Assembly: GCA_020746835.1 (NCBI GenBank)
Contig: JAGPNK010000002.1
Span: forward strand, 868,001 to 932,000
Source of the DNA: Stachybotrys elegans
Taxonomy: Eukaryota > Ascomycota > Sordariomycetes > Hypocreales > Stachybotryaceae
Reading direction: 5' to 3'
Length of the DNA stretch: 64,000 nt
The notes below the pieces were generated by a model. It worked only from the letters and a program-made list of their open reading frames with translations. It did no database searches and was not told the origin of the DNA. Of this stretch, positions 1 through 11,230 are shown piece after piece. Within the stretch, counting starts at the first letter, position 1, and each line of letters begins with the position of its first letter. The translations under genes were made by a program, and so were the position numbers.

Positions 1-1397
1 ACACATCGGACAGCATGTAGGGTGAGGCTACATAACGGTGGTGACGTGCAGTTCAACAACAAGCACCCTGGTCAACTGAGCAGGATTTTAGGCCGCATCT
101 CGATCTGACAGGAATCAAGGCCAGATACGACGAACCGCTAGGGTGTTGGAGTCTGACCAGGGAAATTTTGGTGGGAGCTTGGCAGGGTCTCCAAGCATCC
201 CCCGCATGCTTGCTTAAGGCAGGTAAGCAACCCCCCACTACGCCCTGGCGGTAGAGAGACTTAGACGGTAGCTCGCGATCCGGAGCTGTGTTTTCACCTG
301 GTTACGGACATCCGATTTGTCGAGACGACTAGGTTATGTATGCAATGTGCCGACAGGGCCCAGAAGGCCCACTGGAATGCTGCATTGCTACCCGTGTATC
401 GCATGCTGCGAGTAGAACGAGATAGGAAAAGGAGACATCACAAGCGGCAGCAAGCCGCATCTCTCGGACTCTACCATCAAACGGTGTGAAGTTGTCCGGA
501 ACAGAACCCCTTCTAGGCAAATGGCCGTTGCTTCTCCACCTATTCAGATGTCGAGAAGAAGGAGGAGAAAGAACAAAAAAGAAGAAGAGTGAGAAAGTAA
601 AAGAGACAGACTGTGGCAGGTCGGCAGCTTATTGTGAGACACGAGCGGCTGACGACGCCTGGCATTGGGTGGGCATTCACAAGCATCGCTGCGACCATTG
701 CAATAACCATGAGGCTCTGGAGGAATACCATTTCGGTCCGTCTGTAGTTTAGGGGTGCACCAAAGCCTCCATCAAGAAAGCGGTGCCATGCACAATACCA
801 TAAGGAGGGTCGCCTATCCATCGACGGGATGTTCATGAGTAAGTCGGCCTTAGCTCGCACCAGGCCAGAAGCGAGCCCAAGCGGCAAACCGAGGTTGGGG
901 CGACACAAGAGAAGTAAGGTTATTGTGTAGCACCCAAGAGGCAAGGCAAGGTTTTTCTGTGTGCCGCAGGAGAGGGAGGTGAAGGAATCGAAGGAGATGC
1001 AACGAAGAGGCGAGTGAACCAAACGAGGTAGGAGCGTGCATGCCTCGCTCCCCTCGTATATTTTGCCTCCTGCCGTGGCTGGTGATCCGGCACTTGCCTA
1101 AGTTACGGCAGAAAGCACCTTGCCTTCCTCACCTTAGGCAGGCACTCTCCCAATAATACCTGACTTTTAGTAGTATGTAGGGGCGGAGAGGCGATTCACG
1201 GTGGGTGGCCAGTTTCAAAGCGCAGCCCACTAAATTGGTTGCACCTCCATACCTCCTCATCCACATCCCACAATCTTCGACTTTTATCCGTGCCATCTTC
1301 CTCCACAGCACAACTCGGTTTTCACCTCGACTTTTTCACACCTTCGCATCTACCGAGCAGCAGCATACCACACCAAACGTACTCCCTCCAACACAAG
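1..1397. other. Upstream region of the zinc-knuckle gene, no gene recognised
   Basis: No open frame here resembles a known protein, and none has convincing codon use or an intron pattern. The last few hundred bases are pyrimidine-rich on the + strand, as is common in fungal promoters and leaders. The region probably holds the promoter and first untranslated exon of the zinc-knuckle gene at 1945. Confidence 0.5.
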
Positions 1398-1912
1398 GTA
1401 TGTGCAATTGCTTTCCCTCAACCCTCTGCCCGCTTCCCTCCGTGCACATCCTTGCCCTGCTCACTTTGGCGTTCCCATTTCACCGCTCCCTTGATACACA
1501 AGAAAGCCAGTTGCAACGCAACTGGTGGATGGGGAGGGGTCATCTAAAACGAGCCCGGTGGGAAATCTCTGCGAGCCCCGCCCATTTTTGCCGTGGCAGG
1601 TGCTGGATGGAAAGATGCAGCAGCACGAGCCGCGCAAAATCAATGCATTTCATCCAAACAACTCCTTCTGAGATTCTCTCCTCCGCACAAACTTTATTTT
1701 CCCCAAACTTTCGCAATCTGATTCCAACCCAAGTCCAGGCGACGACTCTTCATTCGAAGCATACCCCTCCTGTACGGCATCTTTTTCTTCTTCCTTTCTT
1801 TTCTTTTTTCTCTCCCTCCCATTTTCAATCGCTAGGGTCCAGCGGCCCAGAGCTACATCCTTGACCCGAGCCACAGGCTCCAATTGAGAGTGAAGCTAAC
1901 CTCAGTTTGTAG
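1398..1912 (+). other. Probable 5'UTR intron of the zinc-knuckle gene
   Basis: A consensus donor (GTATGT at 1398) and a branch-point-like GCTAAC followed by a TTTGTAG acceptor ending at 1912 frame a 515-base stretch just upstream of the start codon at 1945. The sequence between them is pyrimidine-rich. Long 5'UTR introns are known in highly expressed fungal genes. This is inferred from splice signals only. Confidence 0.5.
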
Positions 1913-1944
1913 ACTCCATTCAGACACCCATTCCAACAGCAGAA

Positions 1945-3015
1945 ATGGATTATACTCGCGGCGCGTGTTACTCTTGTAAGTCAACCCTGCAACTATTCCA
2001 TTTCTCATCATCCCCAAGCCTCACGAAAATGGCTGCCGCGGCCGCTGTCAAGTTTCTGGTTGATGGTGCCTCGTCCGAGGATTGCGTGTCGCCCAGATAC
2101 CCAATGCTTAGCACCGTTGAACCAGGCCTTCTGGCCATGTGCATAAGGCTTATTATTCTGCTGTCGAACTTGGCTAACACGAAGCAGGCGGTTCTACCGG
2201 CCATCAGGTACGACTCAGCCGAAGCAAATTTGCGTCCCTGTTTTACTTACGAATCCCAGGCTCGTGACTGCCCCACGAAGGGTCCTGCTAAGTGGTATGT
2301 TTCACTTTCACATGCATCAGATGCCATAGGATACTGACATCCGCATAGCTACAACTGCGGTGGTGAGTGAACCTCCGACTTCATGGATCCGATGATGCTA
2401 ACGATCCAACGCAAGGCGAGGGTCACATGAGTAAGTCCTCCAATGCCTCCATGCCAAAAATTGAAACTAAAACGTACAGGCCGTGACTGCACTGAGCCCA
2501 TGAAGGATAACAAGTCCTGCTACAAGTGCGGCCAGGCTGGCCACATCTCTCGCGACTGCCCCATGGGCGGCGCTGCCGGCGGCGGCGGCGGTGGTGGTGG
2601 TGGTGGCCAGAGCACTGAGTGCTACAAGGTATGAATCCATCAGCACACGAGGCGACTTGTCATGGCCTCTACTGACAATATACAGTGCGGCGAGATGGGC
2701 CACATTGCCCGTAACTGCACCAAGTCCCAGTTCGGCAACTCTTACGGTGGCGGCTTCGGTGGCAACAGCGGCGGCGGTGGCAAGACTTGCTACTCTTGCG
2801 GCGGCTATGGCCATATGTCTCGTAAGCACATCGTCTTTTTTGTAATGAGCTCAGCTGACCAAGGCCAAGGCGAGTGCGTGAACGGCATGAAGTGCTACAA
2901 CTGTGGCGAATCGGGTCACTACTCCCGTGACTGCCCCAAGGAGTCTGCCGGAGGCGAGAAGATCTGCTACAAGTGCCAGCAGGCCGGCCACGTCCAGGCT
3001 CAGTGCCCCAACTAA
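1945..3015 (+). CDS. CCHC zinc-knuckle nucleic-acid-binding protein (Gis2/Byr3/CNBP family)
   Basis: Spliced exons 1945-1975, 2188-2207, 2260-2294, 2349-2362, 2416-2430, 2480-2628, 2686-2821 and 2870-3015 give 181 residues with every frame closing. The product has seven CX2CX4HX4C knuckles, from CYSCGSTGHQARDC at the N terminus to CYKCQQAGHVQAQC at the C terminus. A glycine run follows knuckle 3 and a Gly/Ser-rich linker follows knuckle 4. Family members bind single-stranded DNA and RNA and associate with translating ribosomes. Seven knuckles is the usual number for Gis2 and CNBP. The gene is cut by seven coding introns, and four internal exons are only 14-35 bases, so unspliced reading shows just fragments. 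The start is the first ATG in frame with knuckle 1. It converges on the acyl-CoA dehydrogenase gene. Family assignment is secure; the exact role is inferred. Confidence 0.93.
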
Positions 3016-3758
3016 GAGGGCTGCGGTCGTCACTCCTGGGGAGTGTCCTCCAAACACCGGAGAGGATTGATATGACATACCCACGACGATCACATTTTCT
3101 ATTTCCTGTTTTGTGGTTTCCCCCGCTTTGACATCTTTTGAGCATGTCACCCAAAAGTTTACCATCATACACGATCGATGCGACTATAAATGCGCTGGCT
3201 TGCAACTCGCGTTGCCCAAAACTCAACAGGGGACTTGTTACGTTCAGCTTCTACTTGAACACACCATGCATTTGGATTCGCCCCAGAACGGACGGCATCG
3301 GCAGGCGACCGATGCGAATCCCGAGGAGAAGTTAATCTGGCGATGGGTGTTGAACTTGATGAAGATGTGCCGGTCTGATGGCCTTGTGCCATGTGTCGTG
3401 GGCCTCCCGGCACTTCTGTTGACCGGGGGGCTGGAGGTTGAAAGCACGCAGTTTGCTCAGTTGGTAGTCAGGACGAGATGAAATGCGTTGACAACTCATG
3501 TCGAAGGGAGCAAGGTTCCCGATGATTGCGTATGTGGTGATGATATATGACTTAGAAGCCCTCTGTCCGACAGTCTCCGGGCTCAGGACAGACATGGGCG
3601 GCTGTCACTCGAGGGGTCTTTCGAGGGACGCCGACCCATTCTTTAACACTCCGCAGACACAGAAGACCGCCGCGGCTCGCATAAGACGCAACCTATCGAA
3701 TTGGATAAACTATCCTTGGTTTTTTTTATATGATACAGGCCTGTTCTCTTACAGGCAT
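3016..3758. other. Convergent 3' intergenic region
   Basis: This lies between two genes that converge, so it should hold their 3' UTRs and terminators. I see no supported gene or RNA in it. Confidence 0.5.
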
Positions 3759-5483
3759 TTATAACCTCGCCTTGGGAAAGTCTCGCATGGCTTGCCTTAC
3801 ACCAAGGTCCGCCAAGACATCTTCGGCTCCTCCCAGAATGGCATCGAAGCCTACGGTTCTGCGGAACATCTCGATGTGTTTTCCCATACCGGTCTGCGTC
3901 AGTCCGCGACCACCCCAGATCTGGACTGCGTCATCGGCAATTGCCGTTGCCGCACGAGTGGCGCTCATCTTGAGGAGGCCGATGGGGCCGGCAAGATGCA
4001 CTGCCTGCTTCTTGTAGGGCATGTGGCACATTTGGTATGTGATGCTCTCAAGCCAGGCCTGGTGCGCTTCGACCAGAGCAATCATCTTGGCGAGTCTGTC
4101 AAGTACGGGATGAGTATTTTGCGACAGAGTCACGGATGCGAGCGGGGCCAACTCACTTTTGGCGAATGACTGGCTGGTCGATGAGGCGCTTGCCAAATAC
4201 CAAGCGCTGGTTCGCCCACTTCATACACTCCTCGACAATGAATCGGCTAGTTCGGACGCTGCCGCCTGAAGGAGAGAGGAAGTCAGCATTAGGGATTTAG
4301 CAAGGGAGAGGAGGGGGTGGAAAACTCACAGATCATGGTCCATCGTTCGTGGTTGAAGTTACTGAGGATAATCTGGATACCTTGACCTTCTTTGCCCAGC
4401 AAGTTGGAAGCGGGGACTTTGACGTTGTCGAATGTGATGTAGGCTGTTCCTGCGGAGGGCGAATACGACGTCTTGATGGCCTTGGTGTCCACACCTTCAC
4501 CTCTCTCGATAACAATGACGCTGAGGGTTTTGCCGGTGCGGACGCCGACGACGAAGTAGTCACAGAACGTTCCGTTGGTGATCCACTTCTTGGTGCCGTT
4601 GACGATCTGTTGTGGTTAGCAGGGTCGAGGAGGATCGGAGGATAGTTGGATGGTATAAACGAACATAGTGTTTGCCGTCGGGGGTCTTCTCGGCCGTGGT
4701 TCGTAGACCGGCCACATCAGAGCCAGCGAATGCCTCGGTGATGGCGAGGCAGATCTTCTTCTTGCCGCTGAAGACCTCCTCTGCAATCTTGCGCCTCCAA
4801 GCGTCGTCGTTGGCGAAGTTGAGCACAGCAGTAAGTCCAATAACCATTCCAGCCATGTTTCCATCCTGAAAACCTCTGGCCATGGGCCTGACAAGTTCCT
4901 GGCCGACGACGAGATCGTGAAAGTAGTCAAACTCTTCGCCCTTGACGGCGCCACCCATCAACTCTACCCCATGGAGGTGCTTTCCTGGACCCATTCTCAT
5001 GTGCAGTATACCGACCTTGCTCATGCGGTCGATCATCTCCTGGCTGATCAGGCGGCCGGTGGTCTCGCATTCCTGGGCCTCGGCAGTCAGGTAGGTATCG
5101 GTGAACTCGCGCAGAGCCTTCTGGAGACGACGGTGGGAGTCCTTGTAGTAGGGGGACTTGAACTGGGGGGTGAGCCAGAGGGGCTCTGCATAGGGGACCT
5201 TGCTCAGGTCTCCAGCCTTGGGTGTGATGATCTGGGGCGCCTCGTCCTTGACGGTGCCGACAGCGAGGTCGGCATATTTGGAGAGGACCTCGTGACGGTG
5301 GAGGTTGTAGAAGGCATCGGTGGCATCCTGACCAGCAACCTGGCGGAGGACAGACTCACCACCGGGGTGAGCGTCGACGAACTCGGTGAGGTCGTAGACA
5401 ACGCTGTCAATGATGCACCAGAGGGAGTCGTCGGAGGTGTGCTGGCGGACCTCGTCGCGCGAGAAGGTCTTGGAGGGAGCCAT
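3759..5483 (-). CDS. Cytochrome b5-acyl-CoA dehydrogenase fusion protein
   Basis: Four exons (5483-4665, 4606-4330, 4265-4157, 4095-3759) give 513 residues. Residues about 5-78 are a cytochrome b5 domain with the haem-ligand HPGG motif and the second histidine in LHRHEVLSKYA. A short linker leads to an acyl-CoA dehydrogenase domain: the N-terminal helical part, ITEAFAGSDVAGLRTTA and KWITNG of the middle beta domain, then the C-terminal helices with VQIWGGRGLTQTGMG. ACADs are FAD enzymes that introduce the alpha-beta double bond into acyl-CoA. The fused b5 domain could pass electrons to or from the flavin. The architecture is known in fungi, but the substrate cannot be read from sequence. The start is the ATG immediately before the b5 domain. 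No mitochondrial presequence is evident; the C terminus is KARL, so a peroxisomal PTS1-like signal is possible but unproven. Confidence 0.92.
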
Positions 5484-6932
5484 TGCGAGGACGGGAGGGA
5501 GGGTTTGATTTCAACCCAATTGCTTGACTGGATGGTCCGAGGCGGGATTGAGACAGGACACAGGACACAGGACACAGAGACAGGTTGGGGTAGGACGACG
5601 AAGAGGAGACGAGGAGGTTCGGCTTAATAAATCGTTGCCCACATGCCGCAGGGAGATGTACGTAGCGCCGTGGAGGTGCTGCTTGCAGGGTCCGGCCAAA
5701 CAGTAGCCGGCTAGTCTAGGTAGTGCTGGGGAAACCTGACGTCGTGCCGAGGCACGTACGAAAAGGGACTAATGGCACGGATAAGGTTGTGTTGGCGCGA
5801 CAGGTGACGATCTCACATGCTTTTCATCCCTGCTGGTTTTACCTGCTGCGAGCATCTTGGCACTACGGATTGGATTGGAGTATTGATAGGAGGCGTAGAA
5901 TTCCACGCGTGCAACGGCGACGGTAGCATATTTTCTGTGGTTTGTGTTGAAGTCCTACCAATATCCGTCCTCGTTGCTGCTGCATCTCCAGTCGTAATGC
6001 TTATCGCCCTATATCTGCACGCTGTATTATGCGGGGTTTGAGGGGCCCCGACATCTCCAGCGCGGCTTTATGAGGAGACACTTAGCGACCCAAAATATCA
6101 TGATCAGTAATGCACGCCTTTGCATTCGCACATTTACCTTTCTCCATCAGCACCCGGTCCACCATCTACCCCGTCGTCTCTTGCTTCAGCGGTAGGTCCT
6201 CTCCACCACGGCGCATGCCTTCCGCTATTAGCCGCTCCGTCATCTCCTCCCACCCACGAGAAGTCTCACGGGACTGCCATTGGTTCCTCCCTTGATGCCG
6301 CATCCCTCTCATCCTCTCTTCTCTCTCTTCAGGGACGCTCCGCGGCAGATCGGCTCCTGTCTGAAGCCAGATTGCTGTGGAGTCGGAGCTATTGTCGGAG
6401 GACATGGTGGCAGAAGCCTCATCCCTGATGCCCTGTCCCTATCGGGCCCCTTGGATGACATGATAATGGTGGTGGTGGTGTTGCGAAGTACTAATATGGT
6501 GCCGGGCTCTGTCCGCGTGGCCCCTCGCGCACCTACCTCGAACCCTATCTACGGACTGCGCCTTTTCTTACAGTTGCCTGTAGTGAGGCGCTGAACCCAC
6601 ATCTCATCCGGTGTTAGCCAGGTTCTAGAATACACCCCTATTCCGCTTGATTACTAGGTACCGAAGTTGGATTATATCTCACCTGGCCTGGTGTTTGTTC
6701 GTTTCTTCCGTGCTTGCTACCAGGACACGAGCTTGCACCCTCGTTCATACAAATCGTACTCTGCCTTCAGCCGACTGTTGTCTTCGTTTACCAAACATTG
6801 GCTGACATGGATGCTTACTCTATTTGTTGTACCAGTACCTCCCGGCACTCGACGTCGAGGATATACCAGGATCTACAGAGCAGCCGCCTACACGGTCTCA
6901 TAAACTTGAACCCAGAGCTCCGAGCATCCCGC
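5484..6932. other. Divergent promoter region between ACAD and amine oxidase genes
   Basis: The two flanking genes are transcribed away from this 1.4 kb gap. It contains a short heptamer repeat near the ACAD start and otherwise low-information sequence. No protein or RNA gene is recognised. Confidence 0.5.
5553..5573. repeat. Three tandem ACAGGAC heptamers
   Basis: Three exact copies of ACAGGAC run head to tail about 70 bases upstream of the b5-ACAD start codon, followed by a partial copy. It is a short microsatellite within the probable 5' leader. Confidence 0.85.
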
Positions 6933-8661
6933 ATGTCCAATCAGACTTCACAGGTAAATTATACACTTCTGTCATCATCTCTGGCATGACATCAGCGCCG
7001 TCCCTGTTCCTCCTGCTACTAGGCTGCTAGTCATTGTTGGCACGAAGATGAAGGCGGGATAGATGGTGTCGCTCACACTCGAATAGCAGAGGCCTCTCTC
7101 CTCTAGAGGAGCAGCCCACATCGCCGTCGTAGGTGCTGGCTTTGCCGGCCTCCGGTGCGCTGACATTCTTCTCCAAAACGGGTTCAAGGTTACCGTCATA
7201 GAGGGCCGGGATCGTCTCGGAGGGCGAGTCACTCAGGCAAAACTGAAAAACGGACACCTTGTTGACCTGGGCCCCAACTGGATCCATGGGACCAATGACA
7301 ATCCCATGATGGACCTGGCAAAGCAGACCGACACTGGTGTTGGCAGCTGGGATACGCATTCGTATGCTTATGATGAGGACGGCCAACGCTTTCAGCTGGA
7401 CGAGAGCGAAAAGTTGAGCACCACTATGTGGGACATTATCCAGGCCGCTTTCAAGCACTCCAATAAAAATACCGGGGACATCGATGCACAGGAGAGTTTA
7501 TACGACTTCTTCTGCAAGAAGGTCGTGGAAATGGTGCCAGACGCGGAGCAAGACTATGCCAAGCAGAGAAAGCTGATACTACAGCTCTGCGAGCAATGGG
7601 GAGCGTTTGTTGGGAGTCCCATTGCTAGGCAAAGTCTAAAATTCTTCTGGCTGGAAGAGTGTATAGAGGGAGGTGGGTTTAAACCGGCCGGCTGCAACTC
7701 TCGTGGTCCGAATATACTGACAAACGATGTATCACAGAGAACCTATTTTGTGCGGGTACTTACAAGAAGATTCTCGAGACCGTGGCAAAACCGGTCGTCA
7801 CAGGGGCGGACATCAAACTGAACACCAAGGTCGAGAAGATAACGTACCGCGTGGAGCCAGATGAAAAGGTCAGGGTCCAGATAGAAGGCGGGCAGACTCT
7901 CTTGTTTGACGAGGTAGTTTTGACGGCTCCCCTAGGCTGGCTGAAGCGGAACCTGAATGCCTTTGAGAGGCCTCTTCCGGCACGTTTGACAAAGGCCATC
8001 TCATCTCTGGGCTACGGCTGTCTGGAAAAGGTATGGCCCGATGAGCACGACTCCCGTTTGGTGGCTTACCAAGAGGCAGGTCTACTTGGAGTTCCCCAAA
8101 GCCTTTTGGCTCACGGATGGACAAGACGGAAGCAAAGTCCAAGGCTTTGTGCAGTGGCTGTCTCCGAGATACGCCCCGGATACCAACCCAAACAAATGGA
8201 ACCAGGAAGTTGTCGAGCTGGCCAGCCTGGGGCCCGAGACATCGCACCCCACGCTGCTGTTCTACATCTACGGGGACCAAAGCCGGCATCTGACGGACCA
8301 GGTCGCCTCCTTGGCGAGCCAGGACAAGCGTGACGCCTACCTGGTGGACTTCTTCAAGCCGTACTTCTCCAAGCTGCCGGGATACTCGGAGGAGTCGGCT
8401 GACTGTCAGCCTGTGGGGTGCGTGGCGACGAGCTGGCTGCGCGACGAGTTGGCGGGATACGGCAGCTACACCAACTTCCAGGTCGGGCTCGAGGAGGGTG
8501 ACGAGGACGTCAAGGCCATGCGGCATGGGCTGCCCGAGCACGGCCTGTGGCTGGCCGGCGAGCACACGGCTCCCTTTGTGGCACTGGGGACGTCGACAGG
8601 GGCGTACTGGAGCGGAGAGGCGGTAGGGCGCCGGATCGCCGAGGCGTATGGCCTGTCTTGA
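6933..8661 (+). CDS. FAD-dependent amine oxidase (polyamine oxidase-like)
   Basis: Exons 6933-6953, 7087-7672, 7738-8030 and 8080-8661 give 493 residues. The first exon codes only seven residues. It was chosen because its GTAAAT donor and the ATAG acceptor at 7086 keep frame into the flavin domain, and no in-frame ATG exists further downstream before the dinucleotide fold. The Rossmann motif VVGAGFAGLRCADILLQNG is followed by EGRDRLGGRV, and GPNWIHGTNDNP marks the substrate/FAD region. Near the C terminus, WLAGEHTAPFVALGTSTGAY is the second FAD-binding stretch typical of flavin monoamine and polyamine oxidases. The enzyme should oxidise an amine to an aldehyde with release of hydrogen peroxide. 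Which amine is not visible. No signal peptide is evident. Confidence 0.88.
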
Positions 8662-8973
8662 AGAGGGAAACGGAGAATTTAGCCATCAATGATATTCCCA
8701 AGGTTGTATCGTGTTGAATTGAGGAGCGGAATCTACCTATCTGCCCCCTGTTTGTGTAAATGCTGGAAATCAAGGTACCGGCATCTTAGCTCAAAATCGA
8801 TAAGAGCCCGCCTGCAGTCCTTGAAGCGCCTCGGCTGGATTCTTGGATAAGCCCCGACAGAAATTCCCCTAATAAGATAATAACACTCTCTCCATCATTG
8901 ACACGAACTAACTCGCCTCCCTCCTCAGCAACCCTGTACACATTCTCCCCCTCATAACTCGCCGAGACCGTCC

Positions 8974-9135
8974 ATGATAGCAGCGCAACAACTCTGCTCG
9001 GCTGCCGCGCTCTTCTGCTACATCCGCGTGGCGCCGCTCTGGATCCTCGCCGTCCTGGGATTGGCCCTCGTGTCCCTGCGTGCCTGGATCGTCGCGCCTA
9101 GGGCAGCCCAGCGCCAGGCCAAAAGCGCCTCCTGA
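8974..9135 (+). CDS. Possible 53-residue membrane microprotein
   Basis: An ATG at 8974 opens a 53-codon frame ending in TGA at 9133-9135, 44 bases before the start of the next gene. It codes two hydrophobic stretches (about residues 7-20 and 22-40), then an Arg/Lys/Gln-rich tail. Third positions in the middle are almost all C or G, as in the neighbouring true genes, which suggests real coding. I do not recognise a family. It could be a small membrane protein, an upstream ORF on the mRNA of the following gene, or chance. No intron signal joins it in frame to the next gene. Confidence 0.4.
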   Translation: MIAAQQLCSAAALFCYIRVAPLWILAVLGLALVSLRAWIVAPRAAQRQAKSAS

Positions 9136-9179
9136 TTCCGTCTTCCGCAAAAAGTTCTCGGGGAGGGAGGGAACCCGCC

Positions 9180-10262
9180 ATGGCGTCGGGAATCAGCAAG
9201 TTGGCCGCGCTGCTCTTCGTCGTGCCTCCCGTCGCAGCCGGTGCCCTGGGCTATACGGCGTGGGCGACGGACTGGAAGGCTGTGCTCCAGGCTACGATAT
9301 CGGGTCCGAATGCGCGCACGCGGCTCCTGGCGCTTCTGTTTGTGCTCTTCAACTTGAAGAGCGTCCCTTTCAGCTGGACTGTATGCGAGCCTGCACCCTC
9401 AATGCCGTGACACGCCTCGTTGACATTCGTGCAGTTCAGAGTCTTCTATGCCATCTTCCAGCACAGTTTGCTGCGGAAACCTCACGAGCTCGGCCCTCGA
9501 GCGCTGTTCAAGCCCCTCATCGCTAAGACGCATGCGCCCCTGTTCGAGATTGACTACAACCTGCACAAGACCAACTCCTCCTACTTCGCCGACCTCGACA
9601 TCTCCCGTAGCCATATCGTCTCGTACCTATGCGCCCGAGGCACCGCTGCGCTCGCCAGGAACACCCAGACGAAGCTCGTCCTCGACCCTAAGACGGGCGA
9701 GCCGGCCAAGGGTGCGCTCGGCGTCGTGCTGGGGTCGGTCGAGTGCAGCTTCAAGCGCGAGATCCCTCCGTTCGGCAGGTACGAGACCTGGAGCCGCATC
9801 CTCGCCTGGGACCGCAAATGGCTGTACGTCATGACGCACTTTGTCCCCAGGGGCGCTGCGAAGCCTGCCGAGTGGCTGGACCCCAAGTTCAAGAACGTCA
9901 GGACCCGCGGCGAGCGCGATGCCGCGGGCGACTGGGAGAAGAAGGTCTATGCTTCGGCCGTGAGCAAGTACGTCTTCAAGCTGGACCGATACACGATCCA
10001 CCCAGCCATTGTGCTGGAGGCTTCGGGCCTGCTGCCCGAGCGTCCAGGCGGATGGATCGGCGGGGAGAACCAGACGGGCGACGAGTCTGTTGATCTGAGC
10101 GACGTGGATCTCTCTGTAGAGGGAGAGTGGGATTGGCGTCGCGTCGAGGCGCAACGTAGAAGGGGTATGGAGATGGGCGGCGCATTCAATTCCTTAGACA
10201 AGATGCATGGGCTGTTTGATGGCGGAGACAACGGTGCCATTGGAACATTTGGGCTGGGCTAG
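9180..10262 (+). CDS. Membrane-anchored thioesterase-like protein (THEM6-like)
   Basis: Exons 9180-9380 and 9435-10262 give 342 residues. The N terminus has hydrophobic segments at about 5-28 and 45-60. A hot-dog-type thioesterase-like region follows with FEIDYNLHKTNSSYFADLDI and, further on, the FSRYETWS-type pattern here read as FGRYETWSRILAWDRKWLYV. Fungal relatives are usually annotated as thioesterase-superfamily or 'capsule polysaccharide biosynthesis' proteins of unknown substrate. The C-terminal 80 residues are Gly/Asp-rich and probably disordered. The start is the first ATG before the hydrophobic segment. An ER-membrane location is inferred from the N terminus. Confidence 0.8.
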
Positions 10263-10514
10263 ACCGGACGATGGACTTAGATGTTAGATATTGTAGACGT
10301 GCCTGGGACATATCCCAATAATCGTATAGATATAGATGATAGACACTTGGGGCCATCCTTGTCAGATTCAGGCCGCCGTTGCTTAAGCTCAAACATGTCA
10401 TACAAGATTGAGGATGCGTAGGTACTTTAAGAGCCAGATGAACAATGCAACATGCTGGACTCAAGCTTCAGTGTCGTTGGCCGACTGGCTGTGAAGCACG
10501 ACATTACGAAATGT
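10263..10514. other. Short 3' intergenic region
   Basis: This follows the thioesterase-like gene and precedes the end of a minus-strand coding-like fragment. Nothing else is seen. Confidence 0.4.
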
Positions 10515-10763
10515 TTACGGAGTACAGCTATTCTGATGTGTGTAGTTGGGGATGTTGAATGAAAATCCATCCCTCACAAGCGACCACTTGATCGCAGCGA
10601 GGATGAGAGCGAGTAAAAACTGAAGGAAACCCAAGTTCATCAGAGACATTGAATGGTAGTCCGCAACGGCTTTTGCCTCAGTGCTTGACTCTAATATGTT
10701 GTCTTCATCATTTAGAACCGGGAACCGCTTCCGCGCCTGGCGGACAGTCCAGAGGAAAGCTTC
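10515..10763 (-). pseudogene. Coding-like C-terminal fragment, unknown family
   Basis: Reading the minus strand from a TAG acceptor-like site at 10766-10764 gives 82 open codons to a TAA at 10517-10515. They begin EAFLWTVRQARKRFP, include a hydrophobic helix LMNLGFLQFLLALILAAIK, and end in a polar tail. A second protein-like stretch (GRRGLFVEVDRYAIAQRKLG) lies upstream on the same strand around 10820-10920, but I could not join the two with a frame-keeping intron. This is best treated as a gene fragment or badly modelled gene of unknown function. Confidence 0.3.
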
Positions 10764-11212
10764 CTACGAAGCTCAGAGTGTAAAAAAGAGGACTGCCGTC
10801 AGACGAATCGACGGGAGTGAACCACCCCTCGCGTCAAGAATAAGCCCCATCGAGTAACCCAGCTTGCGCTGGGCAATCGCATACCTATCAACCTCGACAA
10901 AGAGTCCTCTGCGACCAGGCACCAGCCCGCGCGCACCCCACGTCCGCCCGCCATCTGTGCCGTTCGCCCCCCGACAAACACCCAAGCCCAAATCTCCCGG
11001 CTCGGACTCATATCTTCATCCTATAGTGGGCCAAGAGACACAGACGAGGGCCCGGCAAAGGGTTCGCGGGCGCAGATGTAGCGACGAGCAGGGCAGGTGC
11101 GAGGAGCTGGCCAAAGGACACAAAGGTCAGCCGCAGTGCTTTTATGGCGGCGCGTTTCCGCAGCGCCCCCCGAAGGGAGCCCGTCCGGGGACTTTCTCCC
11201 AAAGCATAAAAT

Positions 11213-11230
11213 GAGAGACGAGCGTCTCTC
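11213..11230. repeat. Perfect 8-bp inverted repeat with 2-base centre
   Basis: GAGAGACG, AG, CGTCTCTC form a perfect dyad in the upstream region of the Rae1 gene. It could be a protein-binding palindrome or chance. Confidence 0.6.

Noticed and set aside
540..1022. 160-codon minus-strand frame
   Set aside because: Composition reflects purine/pyrimidine-rich non-coding DNA; no homology cues or intron signals.
1205..1864. 219-codon + strand frame upstream of the zinc-knuckle gene
   Set aside because: It overlaps the probable 5'UTR intron, is Ser/Pro/Phe-rich from pyrimidine tracts, and has no recognisable motif.
9627..10154. Long antisense frame within the thioesterase-like gene
   Set aside because: High GC third positions of the real gene create open frames on the opposite strand; this is a shadow.
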